DNA of 49,142 bases from Edwardsiella hoshinae NBRC 105699 = ATCC 33379 (GTDB lineage: Bacteria > Pseudomonadota > Gammaproteobacteria > Enterobacterales > Enterobacteriaceae), in the NCBI RefSeq assembly GCF_000474215.1, contig NZ_BAUC01000031.1, forward strand, positions 1 to 49,142, written 5' to 3'. The notes beneath the pieces were generated by a model. The model was not told where the DNA came from and made no database searches. It was given only the letters and a program-made list of their open reading frames with translations. A program made the position numbers and the translations under genes. This document shows positions 35,603 to 46,836 of the stretch, in pieces. Position 1 is the stretch's first letter, and each line of letters opens with the position of its first letter.

Positions 35603-35807
35603 CGTATGCTTTAACCTCCAATCTTATTGTCTGCCCGCGGCCTCACTCGTCGACGGCACAGGCAAAAGCAGGCCACAGCTCGTGGCCAAAACCCATGCAG
35701 AGTAGCTAACAATCGCCAGAGACTCCACATTTCATTCACACCAATAATCTGAAAATAAAAAGCCATTAATGATGTTTTATTTACTCTCAGACTCCGCGCG
35801 CACACCA

Positions 35808-35833
35808 TAAAAAAACCCCGCCGAAGCGGGGTT
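35808..35833 (-). terminator. Intrinsic terminator after fbaA
   Basis: On the minus strand AACCCCGC-TTCG-GCGGGGTT is followed by TTTTT and starts 20 bp past the fbaA stop. It is a classic strong terminator. Confidence 0.93.
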
Positions 35834-35852
35834 ATTCAACGACATGGCAGGA

Positions 35853-36929
35853 TTACAGCACGTCGATGCAGTTCAGCTCTTTGAACGCCAGTTCCAAACG
35901 CTCGATCATCCCGTTCTGGCCGGCACGCAGCCATACACGCGGATCGTAGTATTTCTTGTTCGGCTTATCGTCGCCTTCTGGGTTACCCAGTTGACCCTGT
36001 AGATAGCCTTCGTTCTTCTGGTAATACTTCAGCACGCCTTCCCAGGTTGCCCACTGGGTATCGGTGTCGATGTTCATCTTCACCACACCGTAGCTGACCG
36101 CTTCTTTGATTTCTGCTGCGGTAGAGCCGGAGCCGCCGTGGAACACGAAGTTCAGGCTGTTGTGCGGCAGGTTATGTTTCTTGGACACATACTCCTGAGA
36201 GTTTTTCAAGATCACCGGCGTCAGTTGCACGTTACCCGGCTTGTACACGCCGTGTACGTTGCCAAAAGAGGCGGCGATGGTGAAACGCGGGCTGATGGCG
36301 CTCAGTTTGGTGTAAGCGTAATCCACGTCTTCCGGCTGGGTGTACAGCGCGGAGTTGTCCAGGTGGCTGTTGTCCACGCCATCTTCTTCACCGCCGGTGC
36401 AGCCCAGTTCCAGCTCCAGGGTCATGCCGATCTTGGCCATGCGAGCCAGGTACTGAGAGCAGATTTCGATGTTCTCTTCCAGAGACTCTTCAGACAGATC
36501 GATCATGTGGGAGGAGAACAGCGGCTTACCGGTCGCGGCGAAATGCTTCTCACCGGCGTCCAGCAGCCCGTCGAGCCACGGCAGCAGCTTCTTAGCACAG
36601 TGGTCGGTATGCAGGATCACCGGAACACCATAGTGCTCGGCCATCTGATGCACGTGATGCGCGCCGGAGATCGCGCCAAGGATGGCCGCCTGCTGACCTT
36701 CCAGCTTCAGCCCTTTGCCGGCGATGAAGGCTGCGCCGCCGTTGGAGAACTGAACGATAATCGGGGCGCGTACTTTCGCTGCCGCTTCCATGACTGCGTT
36801 GATGGAATCAGTACCGACGCAGTTTACCGCCGGCAGCGCGAACTGGTTCTCTTTCGCTACCTGGAATACTTTCTGAACGTCATCGCCAGAGATGACACCC
36901 GGTTTAACAAAATCAAAGATTTTAGACAT
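35853..36929 (-). CDS. fbaA: Fructose-bisphosphate aldolase, class II
   Basis: This zinc enzyme cleaves fructose-1,6-bisphosphate to dihydroxyacetone phosphate and glyceraldehyde-3-phosphate. With the start at 36929 (AGGA nine bases upstream) it has 358 residues, as in E. coli (359). Zinc ligands are visible as His in LHTDHCAKKLLPW, FGNVHGVYKPG and FVFHGGSGSTAAE; the catalytic Asp precedes the first His. It is the last gene of epd-pgk-fbaA, 111 bp after pgk, with a hairpin in the gap. Confidence 0.98.
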   Translation of the reverse strand: MSKIFDFVKPGVISGDDVQKVFQVAKENQFALPAVNCVGTDSINAVMEAAAKVRAPIIVQFSNGGAAFIAGKGLKLEGQQAAILGAISGAHHVHQMAEHYGVPVILHTDHCAKKLLPWLDGLLDAGEKHFAATGKPLFSSHMIDLSEESLEENIEICSQYLARMAKIGMTLELELGCTGGEEDGVDNSHLDNSALYTQPEDVDYAYTKLSAISPRFTIAASFGNVHGVYKPGNVQLTPVILKNSQEYVSKKHNLPHNSLNFVFHGGSGSTAAEIKEAVSYGVVKMNIDTDTQWATWEGVLKYYQKNEGYLQGQLGNPEGDDKPNKKYYDPRVWLRAGQNGMIERLELAFKELNCIDVL

Positions 36930-37006
36930 GTCTAATCGTCCTGTTTCGTGGGCGTGAGTGTTTTCCAATCGGAACAACATTACCGCGCGCCAGGGCGCGA
37001 TAAAAC

Positions 37007-37032
37007 AACGGGAGGCACGCGGGCCTCCCGTT
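37007..37032 (-). terminator. Hairpin in the pgk-fbaA gap
   Basis: AACGGGAGGC and GCCTCCCGTT form a 10-bp perfect stem 8 bp past the pgk stop, followed on the minus strand by GTTTTATC. It may terminate part of the transcripts or stabilise the upstream message; fbaA may also have its own promoter. Confidence 0.6.
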
Positions 37033-37040
37033 AACGGGTA

Positions 37041-38204
37041 TTACTGCTTGGCGCGCTCTTCGAGCATCACCACGGCCGGCAATTTCTTGCCTTCAACGAA
37101 CTCCAGGAAGGCGCCGCCGCCGGTGGAGATGTAGGAGATCTTGTCAGCGATGCCGAACAGATCGATCGCCGCCAAGGTATCACCGCCGCCCGCGATGGAG
37201 AACGCGTCGCTCTCGGCGATGGCATTAGCCACGATTTCGGTTCCTTTACGGAAGTTCGGGAACTCGAATACGCCGACCGGACCGTTCCACAGGATGGTCT
37301 TAGCGTTTTTCAAAATAGCGGCCAACTGCTCGGCGGAGGCGTCGCCCAGATCCAGCACCTGCTCATCATCTTTGATTTCGCTGACGGATTTCATCGTCGC
37401 CGGCGCGGTTTCAGAGAACTCAGTGGCCACACGCACATCGGTCGGTACCGGGATGTCGCAGGTGGTCAGCAGTTTCTTGGCTTCCGGGATCAGATCGGCT
37501 TCATACAGGGATTTACCGACATTGTGGCCTTCCGCAGCGATAAAGGTGTTGGCAATGCCACCACCGACGATCAGCTGGTCGGCAATCTTAGCCAGGGAGT
37601 CCAACACGGTCAGCTTGGTGGAAACTTTGGAACCGCCGACGATGGCGACCATCGGACGCGCCGGATTGCTCAGCGCTTTGCCCAGCGCTTCCAGTTCAGC
37701 AGACAGCAGCGGACCGGCACAGGCGATCGGCGCAAACTTGCCCACGCCATGGGTTGAAGCCTGAGCACGGTGTGCGGTACCGAAGGCATCCATCACGAAG
37801 ACGTCACACAGGGCGGCGTACTTCTTAGACAGTGCTTCGTCGTCTTTCTTCTCGCCCTTGTTGAAACGGACGTTCTCCAGCACCACCAATTCGCCCGGAG
37901 CGACATCGACGCCATCCAGGTAATCTTTAGCCAGACGCACCGGCGCGCTCAGATGATCGTTGAGGTAATTCACCACCGGCAGCAGAGAGAACGCTTCGTT
38001 GTACTCGCCTTCGGTCGGACGACCCAGATGGGAAGTCACCATCACGCACGCACCCTGTTTCAGCGCCAGCTCAATGGTCGGCAGGGACGCACGGATACGC
38101 GCATCAGAAGTCACTTTACCGTCTTTAACCGGAACGTTCAGGTCCGCACGGATCAGGACGCGTTTACCCGCCAGATCCAAATCGGTCATCTTAATTACAG
38201 ACAT
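37041..38204 (-). CDS. pgk: Phosphoglycerate kinase
   Basis: Pgk makes ATP from 1,3-bisphosphoglycerate in glycolysis. The start at 38204 (AGAGG seven bases upstream) gives 387 residues, identical in length to E. coli. The substrate region is [14 protein letters not shown] near residue 20 and the nucleotide-binding domain has [19 protein letters not shown] and [12 protein letters not shown]. It lies between epd (57 bp upstream) and fbaA in the conserved operon. Confidence 0.98.
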   Translation of the reverse strand: MSVIKMTDLDLAGKRVLIRADLNVPVKDGKVTSDARIRASLPTIELALKQGACVMVTSHLGRPTEGEYNEAFSLLPVVNYLNDHLSAPVRLAKDYLDGVDVAPGELVVLENVRFNKGEKKDDEALSKKYAALCDVFVMDAFGTAHRAQASTHGVGKFAPIACAGPLLSAELEALGKALSNPARPMVAIVGGSKVSTKLTVLDSLAKIADQLIVGGGIANTFIAAEGHNVGKSLYEADLIPEAKKLLTTCDIPVPTDVRVATEFSETAPATMKSVSEIKDDEQVLDLGDASAEQLAAILKNAKTILWNGPVGVFEFPNFRKGTEIVANAIAESDAFSIAGGGDTLAAIDLFGIADKISYISTGGGAFLEFVEGKKLPAVVMLEERAKQ

Positions 38205-38261
38205 GGTGAATCCTCTCATTGATTCTCTAAAAGTTGCTTTAAGCTGTGTCGCCGCGCACGG

Positions 38262-39287
38262 CTACGACGCAGTAGAAACTGCCCGGGACATCGCCAGCGT
38301 GGTATCCAACATCCGGTTGGCGAAGCCCCACTCGTTGTCACACCAGACCAACGTTTTAATCAAATGCCGACCACTTACCCGCGTCTGGCTGCCGTCCACG
38401 ATGGCGCTGTGCGGGTCGTGATTAAAGTCGGTCGAGACCAGCGGTAATTCTGTGTAATCAACTATACCATGAAATGAGGTGGATGCCGCCTTTTGCAGCA
38501 CGTGGTTCACCTCGTCGACCTGCACCGCCGTCCGCACATTGACGCTGAGATCGATGGCCGTCACATTCAGGGTCGGCACGCGCACCGAGATCGCCTCGAA
38601 GCGATCGCGAAACTGTGGCAACACGCGCGCGATACCGGCCGCCAGCTTGGTATCCACCGGAATGATCGAATGGCTGGCCGCGCGAGTGCGGCGTAAGTCC
38701 GGGTGATAGGCATCGATCACCGGCTGATCATTCATTGCGGAGTGGATGGTGGTCACCGCCCCCGATTCGATACCAAAGGCATCATCCAGCACCGTAATCA
38801 CCGGGATGATACAGTTGGTGGTACAGGAGGCGTTCGAGACGATGCGATGACTCGCCTGTAGGCATGCCTGATTCACCCCGTACACCACCGTCGCATCAAG
38901 GTCATGGCCACCGGGGTGGGAAAACAGCACCTTCCTAGCCCCCGCCAGAATATGAGCTTCACCATCCGCCCGGCTGCCATAAACGCCGCTACAGTCCAGA
39001 ACGATATCCACCTGCAACGCGTCCCACGGCAATGCCGCGATCTGCGCTTGATGCAACAGGCGGATACGATCGTCCCCGACCCATAACCAATCATCTTGCT
39101 GACGCACCGGCCACGCGAAACGGCCATGGCTGCTATCATACTGCAACAGATGCGCCATGCCTGCCGATGCCGCTAACTCGTTAATCGCGACGACGCGGAT
39201 CTGCGCTCGCCGCCCCGACTCATACAACGCCCGTAGCACATTACGCCCGATGCGTCCAAACCCATTGATGGCGATACGTAAGGACAT
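38262..39287 (-). CDS. epd: D-erythrose-4-phosphate dehydrogenase
   Basis: Epd oxidises erythrose-4-phosphate to 4-phosphoerythronate, the first step of pyridoxal phosphate synthesis. It resembles GapA ([15 protein letters not shown]; catalytic Cys in [10 protein letters not shown]), but the hallmark [15 protein letters not shown] and its place before pgk-fbaA identify Epd; GapA has a different sequence there. It has 341 residues and a complete C-terminus ([13 protein letters not shown]). A Cra-like site lies 124 bp upstream. Erythrose-4-phosphate comes from transketolase, encoded just upstream. Confidence 0.96.
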   Translation of the reverse strand: MSLRIAINGFGRIGRNVLRALYESGRRAQIRVVAINELAASAGMAHLLQYDSSHGRFAWPVRQQDDWLWVGDDRIRLLHQAQIAALPWDALQVDIVLDCSGVYGSRADGEAHILAGARKVLFSHPGGHDLDATVVYGVNQACLQASHRIVSNASCTTNCIIPVITVLDDAFGIESGAVTTIHSAMNDQPVIDAYHPDLRRTRAASHSIIPVDTKLAAGIARVLPQFRDRFEAISVRVPTLNVTAIDLSVNVRTAVQVDEVNHVLQKAASTSFHGIVDYTELPLVSTDFNHDPHSAIVDGSQTRVSGRHLIKTLVWCDNEWGFANRMLDTTLAMSRAVSTAS

Positions 39288-39410
39288 CTCACTCTATTCC
39301 TCATCCGGCAAAAGAGGCTCCAGAGTAATCGATGCCTGCGGCGCGGGGATGGCTTCTTGCAGCAAAAAACGCCGCTGTCCCCATCACTTCGTCACCACTC
39401 TCCCCATCAA

Positions 39411-39424
39411 CTGAAACGCTTCAG
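39411..39424. promoter_or_regulatory. Cra (FruR)-like operator upstream of epd
   Basis: CTGAAACGCTTCAG is a near-perfect palindrome that fits the Cra core TGAAACG-TTTCA with one change. In E. coli Cra represses epd-pgk-fbaA from an upstream site, so the position supports the call. The effector would be fructose-1-phosphate or fructose-1,6-bisphosphate. Confidence 0.65.
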
Positions 39425-39570
39425 CTAAGAATAAACCAAACCTCGGACAAAGAAAATACGGTAGGAGAAAAGGGCGTAGCTTGAGGGGAGATTTGGATGG
39501 AAACGTGCATCTCATCACAAATTTAGTCTGAAAAATAGCAAGAGCAACACGACGATGACCATAACGTCCC

Positions 39571-39594
39571 AAAAAAACGGGGCCGTAGCCCCGT
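39571..39594 (-). terminator. Intrinsic terminator after tktA
   Basis: On the minus strand ACGGGGC-TACG-GCCCCGT is followed by TTTTTT. It lies 28 bp past the tktA stop. Confidence 0.92.
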
Positions 39595-39621
39595 CTATCA
39601 TTAAACCGTGATGGCGAGGCC

Positions 39622-41616
39622 TTAGTTCAGCAGTGCGCGCGCCTTGGCCAACACGTTATCGACGGTGAAGCCGAACTCAACGAACAGCTGTTCAGCCGGC
39701 GCAGACTCACCAAAGGTGGTCATACCGACGATAGCGCCGTTCAGACCGACGTACTTGTACCAGAAGTCGGCGATGCCGGCCTCAACCGCCACACGAGCGC
39801 TGACGGCAGACGGCAGCACCGCTTCACGATAGGCGGCATCCTGCTTGTCGAACACTTCCGTTGACGGCATGGAGACCACACGCACCTGGCGCCCTTCTGC
39901 GCTCAGTTGGGCGGCGGCTTTCATCGCCAGTTCCACTTCGGAACCGGTGGCGATAAAGATCAGCTCCGGCTGGGCGTCACAATCCTGTAGGATATAAGCA
40001 CCACGCTCGATGTTGGCCAGTTGCTCGGCAGTGCGCTCCATCTGCGTCAGGTTCTGACGAGAGAAGATCAGCGCAGACGGCCCATCCAGACGCTCGATAG
40101 CCTTCTTCCAGGCCACGGCAGATTCGACCTGATCACACGGACGCCAGGTGTTCATGTTCGGCGTGGTGCGCAGGCTCGCCATCTGCTCGACCGGCTGGTG
40201 CGTCGGGCCATCTTCACCCAGACCGATGGAGTCATGGGTGTAAACCTGAATGTTGCGGATCTTCATCAGCGCCGCCATACGCATGGCGTTACGGGCATAT
40301 TCCATAAACATCAGGAAGGTCGCGCCATAGGGGATAAACCCACCATGCAGTGCGATACCGTTGATGATGGCGGTCATGCCAAACTCGCGCACGCCGTAGT
40401 GAATGTAGTTGCCCGCGGCATCGTCATTCAGCGCCTGGGAGCCGGACCACATGGTCAGGTTGCTCGGTGCCAGGTCGGCAGAGCCGCCCAGGAATTCCGG
40501 CAGCAGTTTGCCGAAAGCTTCCAGCGCGTTCTGAGATGCCTTACGGCTGGCGATCTTGGCCGGGTTGGCCTGCAACTGTTCGATGAACTTACGGGCTTCA
40601 CTGTCCCAGCTAGCCGGCAGTTCACCGTTGATGCGGCGTTTGAATTCGGCAGCCAGCTGCGGGAACGCGGCCTGATAGGCGGCGAAACGCGCGTCCCAAG
40701 CCTGCTCTTTGGCCTGACCGGCTTCCTTGGCATCCCACTGCGCGTAGATTTCCTGCGGGATGACGAACGGCGGGTAGTTCCAGCCCAGTTGCTCACGGGT
40801 CGCGGCGATCTCGGCGTCGCCCAACGGCGCGCCGTGAGAGTCGTGGCTCCCGGCCTTGTTCGGCGAGCCGAAACCGATGATGGTCTTGCACATCAGCAGA
40901 GACGGCTTGTCGCTCACGCTGCGTGCCGCTTCGATAGCGGCCTTGATAGCTTCGCTATCGTGACCATCGACGTCACGCACCACGTGCCAGCCGTAGGCCT
41001 CGAAACGCTTGGCGGTGTCGTCGGTAAACCAACCGTCGACGTGACCGTCGATGGAGATACCGTTGTCATCGTAAAACGCGATCAGCTTGCCCAGCTTCAG
41101 GGTACCGGCCAGAGAGCAGACTTCGTGCGAGATGCCTTCCATCATGCAACCGTCACCCATAAAGGTATAGGTGAAGTGGTCGACGATATCATGCCCCGGG
41201 CGGTTAAACTGCGCGGCCAACGTACGCTCGGCAATGGCCATGCCGACGGCGTTGGCAATGCCTTGGCCCAGCGGCCCGGTGGTGGTTTCGACGCCCGGGG
41301 TATAGCCGTATTCCGGGTGACCCGGGGTCTTGGAGTGCAGCTGACGGAAGTTTTCCAGCTCGGACATCGGCAGATCATAGCCGGTGAGGTGCAACAGGCT
41401 GTAGATCAGCATCGAACCATGGCCGTTAGACAGCACAAAACGGTCGCGGTCGGCCCAGTGCGGGTTGGCCGGGTTATGGTTCATGTAATCACGCCACAGG
41501 ACTTCGGCGATATCCGCCATCCCCATCGGGGCGCCCGGGTGACCGGATTTGGCCTTCTGCACCGCATCCATGCTCAGGGCACGAATAGCATTGGCAAGCT
41601 CTTTACGAGAGGACAT
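39622..41616 (-). CDS. tktA: Transketolase
   Basis: Transketolase moves two-carbon units among pentose-phosphate sugars using thiamine diphosphate and links to glycolysis. The 664 residues match E. coli TktA (663). The ThDP/Mg motif is [15 protein letters not shown] down to [12 protein letters not shown] (about 155-190), and [16 protein letters not shown] and [22 protein letters not shown] ([20 protein letters not shown]) are intact. It could be TktA or TktB by sequence; location next to epd favours TktA. It is divergent from the sulfatase gene. Confidence 0.96.
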   Translation of the reverse strand: MSSRKELANAIRALSMDAVQKAKSGHPGAPMGMADIAEVLWRDYMNHNPANPHWADRDRFVLSNGHGSMLIYSLLHLTGYDLPMSELENFRQLHSKTPGHPEYGYTPGVETTTGPLGQGIANAVGMAIAERTLAAQFNRPGHDIVDHFTYTFMGDGCMMEGISHEVCSLAGTLKLGKLIAFYDDNGISIDGHVDGWFTDDTAKRFEAYGWHVVRDVDGHDSEAIKAAIEAARSVSDKPSLLMCKTIIGFGSPNKAGSHDSHGAPLGDAEIAATREQLGWNYPPFVIPQEIYAQWDAKEAGQAKEQAWDARFAAYQAAFPQLAAEFKRRINGELPASWDSEARKFIEQLQANPAKIASRKASQNALEAFGKLLPEFLGGSADLAPSNLTMWSGSQALNDDAAGNYIHYGVREFGMTAIINGIALHGGFIPYGATFLMFMEYARNAMRMAALMKIRNIQVYTHDSIGLGEDGPTHQPVEQMASLRTTPNMNTWRPCDQVESAVAWKKAIERLDGPSALIFSRQNLTQMERTAEQLANIERGAYILQDCDAQPELIFIATGSEVELAMKAAAQLSAEGRQVRVVSMPSTEVFDKQDAAYREAVLPSAVSARVAVEAGIADFWYKYVGLNGAIVGMTTFGESAPAEQLFVEFGFTVDNVLAKARALLN

Positions 41617-42036
41617 GTTCTACTCCAAGTCGGATTGTATGAAAACAAGGGTTCGCCGTATTGTCTCAGACTCGGAGTGAAAACGGCAATCCTTATCGTG
41701 GTGCGGCCAGAGGGAGAGGCCACAAATCCACGATCAGGCGCGTTCACGCCGCCTCACAGAGAGACCGATGCGCTACGGCTTAGCATCGCGGCCTAGGGTA
41801 ACATACCCGTCTCTCTCGCCAGACAGACAGCGCACCGTGATGGCGCTAACTCGGCATTTTATTGCGCTATCCAGTACCGTGCACCACGGTCGCTTTAGCT
41901 CCACGGCGTTATCTTGCGTCATTATTCAACAAAAACTTTCCTTTTCTTTTGATTGTACGTTATGCGATCACTATCGCGGTCAATCAATGTTTCAAATTGT
42001 TATCTTTGCTTTCGAACAATAAAAAAGGAAGCGATT
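41617..42036. other. Divergent tktA-sulfatase regulatory region
   Basis: A 420-bp non-coding gap. The sulfatase frame stays open to 41953, but the real start is at 42037. The AT-rich 41930-42030 part probably contains the sulfatase promoter. No operator was recognised. Confidence 0.5.
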
Positions 42037-43656
42037 ATGTCTCTCTCACGACGCGAGTTTTTGCAGCGTACCGCCGGCGGGATCGCCGGCGTCGCCCTCG
42101 GCGCACCGGCGCTGGCTGCTGACGGTGCCACAGCTAACACATCACAGCGGGCGACGCCCCCGCGTAACATCGTCATCATCACTGCCGATCAGTTGGCGCG
42201 CCGCGCCGTCGGCGGCTATGGCAATCCGCAAGTCACGACCCCGGCCATCGACAGCCTGATCGCCCGTGGCACCCGCTTCGAGCACGCCTACTGCCCCTAT
42301 CCGCTGTGCGCGCCATCACGCGCCTGCTACTGGACCGGGCGCCTGCCGCATCAGACCGGGGTGATCGCCAACGACAGCCCCAACATTCCACAAGACATGG
42401 TGACGCTGGGCGAACTGTTCAGCCAGGCTGGCTATGAATGCCGCCACTTCGGCAAACGCCACGACTACGGCGCACTGAAGGGCTTCGACTGCGCCGAACA
42501 GATCGAGTTACCCTACGACAGCCCCGCTGCCTACCCGGTCGACTACGATACCCGCGAAGACGTCTATTGCCTGCAAGAGAGCCTCAAGTATATCGATACC
42601 CTAAAGGGACGCAGCAGCGACCATCCCTTCATGCTGGTGGTCGAATTCAATAACCCGCATAACATCAACGGCTGGACCGGTGCCTTCGCCGGTCCGCACG
42701 GCGAGATCGAGGGACTGGGGCCTTTACCTCCGCTGCTGGATAACTTCGACACCGCCGCCGATCTGGCTAACCGTCCTCAGGCCATCCAGTACGCCTGCTG
42801 CACCCATAACCGTGTGATGCAGGCCGCCAACTGGAATGAGCTCAACTTTCGCCAGTACCTCAAGGCCTACTATCACTTCACCGCCCTAGCCGACGACTGC
42901 ATCGGCCAGGTGCTGGCGGCACTGCGCGCCGGCGGCCACGGCGACGACACGCTGGTGGTTTTCTTCGCCGATCATGGCGACGCGATGGGGGCACACCGTC
43001 TGGTGGCGAAGATGAATTGGTTCTATGAGGAATCGACCAACGTCCCGTTGGTCTTCGCCGGCCCCGGCATCCGCCCCCAGGCCAGCAGCGATCATCTCAC
43101 CTCGCTGTGCGATCTGCTGCCAACCCTGTGCGACTACGCCGGTATCACGCCGCCGCCGGGGCTGTATGGCCGCTCCCTGCTGCCGATCCTACGTGGCGAG
43201 CAGCCGCAGGCGTGGCGCGATGAGGTCATCACGCAATGGAATACCGACCGCAACGTGGACGTTCAACCGGCCCGCATGCTGCGTACCGATCGCTACAAGT
43301 ACATCATCTATAAGGAGAATGAAGAGGAAGAGCTGTACGATCTACACCTGGATCCCGGTGAGACGCGCAACCTGGCTCACTCAGCGCAGCATCAGGAGCA
43401 ACGGCGCGCCTTACGTGCGCGTTTCGACGAGTATGTCCGTAACCAGGTCGATCCCTTCTACAGCCAAGAGGCGATCATCGACCGCCGCTGGCGTAGCCAT
43501 CCTGTCGGCTATCAGCACCATCAGGGACAGACCAGTATTCAGGTCTACCAGAAGGAAATCCGCCCGTTGATCATGAACAAGGAGTTCGAGAAGGCGCGCG
43601 AGATCCGCCTGGCGCTCTACCGCCAGGCCCGCGCCTCCTACGGCGGCGCAGGTTAA
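42037..43656 (+). CDS. Tat-exported cysteine-type sulfatase
   Basis: This 539-residue type I sulfatase hydrolyses sulfate esters, substrate unknown. It has a twin-arginine signal at the very N-terminus (SRREFLQRTAGGIAGVALG, then APALA) and so is probably exported folded to the periplasm. The active-site motif C-x-P-x-R is present as LCAPSRACYWTGR; its Cys must be converted to formylglycine by a maturase that is not in this window. Metal ligands are seen in IITADQLARR and VVFFADHGDAMGAH. AAAGGAAG precedes the ATG at 42037. The gene stands alone between tktA and speB, where E. coli K-12 has none that I recall, so it looks acquired, though its GC content is like its neighbours'. Confidence 0.93.
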   Translation: MSLSRREFLQRTAGGIAGVALGAPALAADGATANTSQRATPPRNIVIITADQLARRAVGGYGNPQVTTPAIDSLIARGTRFEHAYCPYPLCAPSRACYWTGRLPHQTGVIANDSPNIPQDMVTLGELFSQAGYECRHFGKRHDYGALKGFDCAEQIELPYDSPAAYPVDYDTREDVYCLQESLKYIDTLKGRSSDHPFMLVVEFNNPHNINGWTGAFAGPHGEIEGLGPLPPLLDNFDTAADLANRPQAIQYACCTHNRVMQAANWNELNFRQYLKAYYHFTALADDCIGQVLAALRAGGHGDDTLVVFFADHGDAMGAHRLVAKMNWFYEESTNVPLVFAGPGIRPQASSDHLTSLCDLLPTLCDYAGITPPPGLYGRSLLPILRGEQPQAWRDEVITQWNTDRNVDVQPARMLRTDRYKYIIYKENEEEELYDLHLDPGETRNLAHSAQHQEQRRALRARFDEYVRNQVDPFYSQEAIIDRRWRSHPVGYQHHQGQTSIQVYQKEIRPLIMNKEFEKAREIRLALYRQARASYGGAG

Positions 43657-43685
43657 CCGTTCCTGTGCCGCTCGCCGCCAGGGCA

Positions 43686-43712
43686 TAAAAAAGGCCGGGC
43701 ATCGCCCGGCCT
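43686..43712 (-). terminator. Intrinsic terminator after speB
   Basis: On the minus strand AGGCCGGGC-GAT-GCCCGGCCT is followed by TTTTTATGCCC. It lies 20 bp past speB and can also end sulfatase transcription from the other side, though without a U-run there. Confidence 0.9.
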
Positions 43713-43732
43713 CGACGCTTGCGGCGCGAGGA

Positions 43733-44647
43733 TTACTTCTTCGCCGCCTGAATATACAGCATCTCCAGCGCCAGGGTCGCCGCCGCCAGGGCGGTGATCT
43801 CCGACTGGTCATACGCCGGCGCCACCTCCACCACATCCATCCCAACGATGTTCAGATCTTGCAGCCCACGCACCAGTTTCAGGGCGCGATCGGAGGTCAG
43901 GCCGCCGATCACCGGCGTGCCGGTGCCCGGGGCATGAGCCGGGTCTAAACAGTCGATATCGAAGGTCAGATAGACCGGCATATCGCCGACGATACGTTTC
44001 ACCTCAGTCAGGGTCGCCTCGACGCCGCGATCGTTCACCTGAGCGGCATCCAACACGGTGAAGCCGTTATCCTGATCGTATTCGGTACGGATGCCGATCT
44101 GCACCGAATGCTGCGGATCGATCAACCCTTCATTGGGCGCATGGAAGAACATGGTGCCGTGATCGAACAGGCTACCGTGAGCATAGGTATCGGTATGGGC
44201 GTCGAAGTGAACCAGCGCCATTTTACCGAAGTGTTTGGCGTGCGCGCGCAGCAGCGGCAAAGTCACGAAGTGGTCGCCGCCGAAAGTCAGACAGCGCTTG
44301 CCACTGGCGAGTAGACGCTCGGTATGCGCCTGCAAATTGTCGCTCATCTCCTGGGCGTCGCCGAAGCTGAACACCACATCGCCGCAATCCACCACCTTCA
44401 GGCGATCGCGCATGTCGAAGTTCCACGGCCAACGCTTGCCTTCCCAGGCCAGGTTGGTGGAGACCTGACGGATCGCCGCCGGTCCGTGACGCGCACCGGC
44501 GCGGCCGGAGGTGGCCATGTCGAACGGCACCCCGGTGATCACCCAATCGGCATCGCCGTCATACGGCATGAAGTCCAACGGCAGACGCAAGAAACCGAAG
44601 GCGTTGGAGACCAAAGAGTTATCAGGTTTATGCCCGAGAGTACACAT
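43733..44647 (-). CDS. speB: Agmatinase
   Basis: Agmatinase splits agmatine into putrescine and urea, the second step of the arginine decarboxylase route. The 304 residues match E. coli (306). Mn-binding motifs of the ureohydrolase family are intact: [21 protein letters not shown] and [22 protein letters not shown] precedes the ATG. It follows speA by 212 bp on the same strand; a strong terminator between them suggests mostly separate transcription. Confidence 0.98.
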   Translation of the reverse strand: MCTLGHKPDNSLVSNAFGFLRLPLDFMPYDGDADWVITGVPFDMATSGRAGARHGPAAIRQVSTNLAWEGKRWPWNFDMRDRLKVVDCGDVVFSFGDAQEMSDNLQAHTERLLASGKRCLTFGGDHFVTLPLLRAHAKHFGKMALVHFDAHTDTYAHGSLFDHGTMFFHAPNEGLIDPQHSVQIGIRTEYDQDNGFTVLDAAQVNDRGVEATLTEVKRIVGDMPVYLTFDIDCLDPAHAPGTGTPVIGGLTSDRALKLVRGLQDLNIVGMDVVEVAPAYDQSEITALAAATLALEMLYIQAAKK

Positions 44648-44712
44648 ACTCGCTCCTCATATAAATCCCGCCGCCGTGGCTCAAGACCAGACGGACTGGC
44701 GGCGTCGCGATG

Positions 44713-44757
44713 AAAAAAAAATCCCTCCCGCGTCGTTGGCCCGACGAGGAAGGGATT
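44713..44757 (-). terminator. Intrinsic terminator after speA
   Basis: On the minus strand AATCCCT and AGGGATT close a long stem with internal TCGTCG/CGACG pairing, directly followed by a run of at least seven T. It lies in the speA-speB gap. Confidence 0.88.
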
Positions 44758-44859
44758 ATCTGTTCGCTTGACAGCGTATTGCCGCCGATTATGGCGGCAA
44801 GCCAGCGGGACTGCAAGCCCGCCAGCCATCTTGCGTTCAGCGGCGCACTCCTGTGGCGC

Positions 44860-46836
44860 TTACTCCTCTTCCAGGTAGGTGTACCCGTACAACCCCGCCT
44901 CGAATTCTTCCAGGAATTGCGCCTGTAACCCCTCATCCAACTGCGCGGCACGCACCTGATCGCGGAAGTGCGTCAGCAACACCTGCGGATCGAGCTGCAC
45001 ATACTCCAACATCTCTGCCACCGAGTTGCCGTCGTAGGATTCGTCCACCTCGACGCTGCCATCTTCAAACACATACACATCGACCGTGGCGGTATCGCCA
45101 AACAGGTTATGCATGTTGCCGAGGATCTCCTGGTAGGCACCGATCATGAAGAAGCCCACCAGCGGCGGATCCTGCGGATCATACTCCGGCATCGGCATGG
45201 TGGTCGCCACCCCGTCGCCATCGATATAGTGATCGATGGTACCGTCCGAGTCGCAGGTGATGTCCAACAATACGGCACGGCGCGTCGGCACCTTATCCAG
45301 TCCACTGAGCGGTAGCACCGGGAACAGCTGGTCGATCCCCCAAGCATCCGGCATCGATTGGAACAGGGAGAAGTTAACATACAGCTTGTCGGCCATCCGC
45401 TCTTGCAGTTCATCGATGATCGGGCGGTGGGCGCGATTACTCGGATCCAACTGCGTCTGTAGCTGATTACAGATGGCCAGGTACTGCTGCTCGGCCCAGG
45501 CGCGTTGGCTCAGGCTGAGTATGCCGTGGGCGTACTGGCTGTGAACGTCGTGCAGATCGAGCTGGCTGTCATGCAACCACTCACGCAGTGAACGGCGGCC
45601 GCCCGGCGTCTGCATCTCCTCCCAGGTCGCCCACAGGCTCTGCAAGGCACGCGGGGCATCGCTAGCCGGCGGCTGTGGCTGCGGAAATTCATTACGTTCC
45701 ACACCGATGATGTTGGAGACCAACACCGTATGGTGCGCGGTCACCGCACGTCCCGATTCGGTGATCACCGTCGGGTGCGGTAGACCGTGTTCATTACAGG
45801 CATCGCCTATGCCCCAGATCACGTTGTTGGCGTATTCGTTCAGGCCATAGTTGACCGAGCAGTCCGACTGGGAACGCGTCCCTTCGTAATCGACCCCCAA
45901 GCCGCCGCCGACGTCGAAGCACTGGATATTCACCCCCAGTTTGTGCAGTTCGACATAGAAACGTGCCGACTCGCGCACCCCGGTGGCGATGTCACGAATG
46001 TTGGCCATCTGCGAACCGAGATGGAAATGCAGCAGTTGCAGACTCTCCAGGTGCCCAGCCTGACGCAACGTCTCGACCAGATGCAATACTTGGGTCGCCG
46101 ACAGGCCAAACTTAGACTTCTCACCGCCGCTCGACTGCCACTTACCGGAACCCTGCGAGGCCAGACGCGCTCGTACGCCGAGGCGCGGCACCACGTTCAG
46201 GCGCTGCGCCTCTTCCAGCACCAGGTTAATCTCGCTCAGCTTCTCGATGACCAGATAGACCTTATGCCCCAGCTTCTCGCCAATCAGAGCCAGACGAATA
46301 TATTCGCGATCCTTATAGCCATTGCAGACGATGACACTACGCGTCATGCCAGCATGGGCCAGCACCGCCATCAATTCGGCCTTCGATCCCGCCTCCAGCC
46401 CCAACGGTTCACCGGAATTGACCAGCGATTCGATCACCCGACGTTGCTGATTGACCTTGATCGGGTACACCAGGAAGTAATCCCCCTGATAACCGAATGC
46501 GGTTCGGGCGCGTCGGAAGGCGGCGTTGATCGAGCGTAAACGGTGTTGCAGGATCTGCGGGAAGCAGAACAGCGCCGGCAGGCGCTGCTGGCGATCGGCC
46601 TGGATCTGCAACGCCAACGCCGTCAGATCGACTCGTGCCTGCGGCACATCGGGATCGGGACACACGGAGATGTGGCCCAGCTCATTCACATCGTAATAGT
46701 TGCCACCCCAATAGGCGACGTTGTAGGTGCTCAGCATCTTGCTGGCATTACTATCGCTCATGGCGACCTCCTGCATGGAACGCAACGGGGAAGTATCGAC
46801 CGCATCTTGCGGATACTGTGCAATCAGATCAGACAC
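44860..46836 (-). CDS. speA: Biosynthetic arginine decarboxylase
   Basis: SpeA converts arginine to agmatine with PLP and Mg. The 658 residues equal E. coli SpeA. The PLP lysine is in [17 protein letters not shown] (about residue 126) and other family motifs are [44 protein letters not shown] and [15 protein letters not shown]. The start is GTG at 46836 with AAGGAG six bases upstream. An 80-codon open frame on the same strand overlaps this start by 8 bp (see 46829-47071). It heads the speA-speB pair; divergent metK provides AdoMet for spermidine. Confidence 0.98.
   Translation of the reverse strand: MSDLIAQYPQDAVDTSPLRSMQEVAMSDSNASKMLSTYNVAYWGGNYYDVNELGHISVCPDPDVPQARVDLTALALQIQADRQQRLPALFCFPQILQHRLRSINAAFRRARTAFGYQGDYFLVYPIKVNQQRRVIESLVNSGEPLGLEAGSKAELMAVLAHAGMTRSVIVCNGYKDREYIRLALIGEKLGHKVYLVIEKLSEINLVLEEAQRLNVVPRLGVRARLASQGSGKWQSSGGEKSKFGLSATQVLHLVETLRQAGHLESLQLLHFHLGSQMANIRDIATGVRESARFYVELHKLGVNIQCFDVGGGLGVDYEGTRSQSDCSVNYGLNEYANNVIWGIGDACNEHGLPHPTVITESGRAVTAHHTVLVSNIIGVERNEFPQPQPPASDAPRALQSLWATWEEMQTPGGRRSLREWLHDSQLDLHDVHSQYAHGILSLSQRAWAEQQYLAICNQLQTQLDPSNRAHRPIIDELQERMADKLYVNFSLFQSMPDAWGIDQLFPVLPLSGLDKVPTRRAVLLDITCDSDGTIDHYIDGDGVATTMPMPEYDPQDPPLVGFFMIGAYQEILGNMHNLFGDTATVDVYVFEDGSVEVDESYDGNSVAEMLEYVQLDPQVLLTHFRDQVRAAQLDEGLQAQFLEEFEAGLYGYTYLEEE

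Larger units (their letters stand above)
39288..39621. other. tktA-epd intergenic region
   Basis: These 334 bp hold the tktA terminator (39571-39594) and the epd promoter region with a Cra-like operator at 39411. No gene is seen. The yggC/D/F/G genes that I recall between epd and tktA in E. coli are absent. Confidence 0.6.

Noticed and set aside
40021..41796. 591-codon open frame antisense to tktA
   Set aside because: It mirrors the transketolase gene; the translation has no known motifs.
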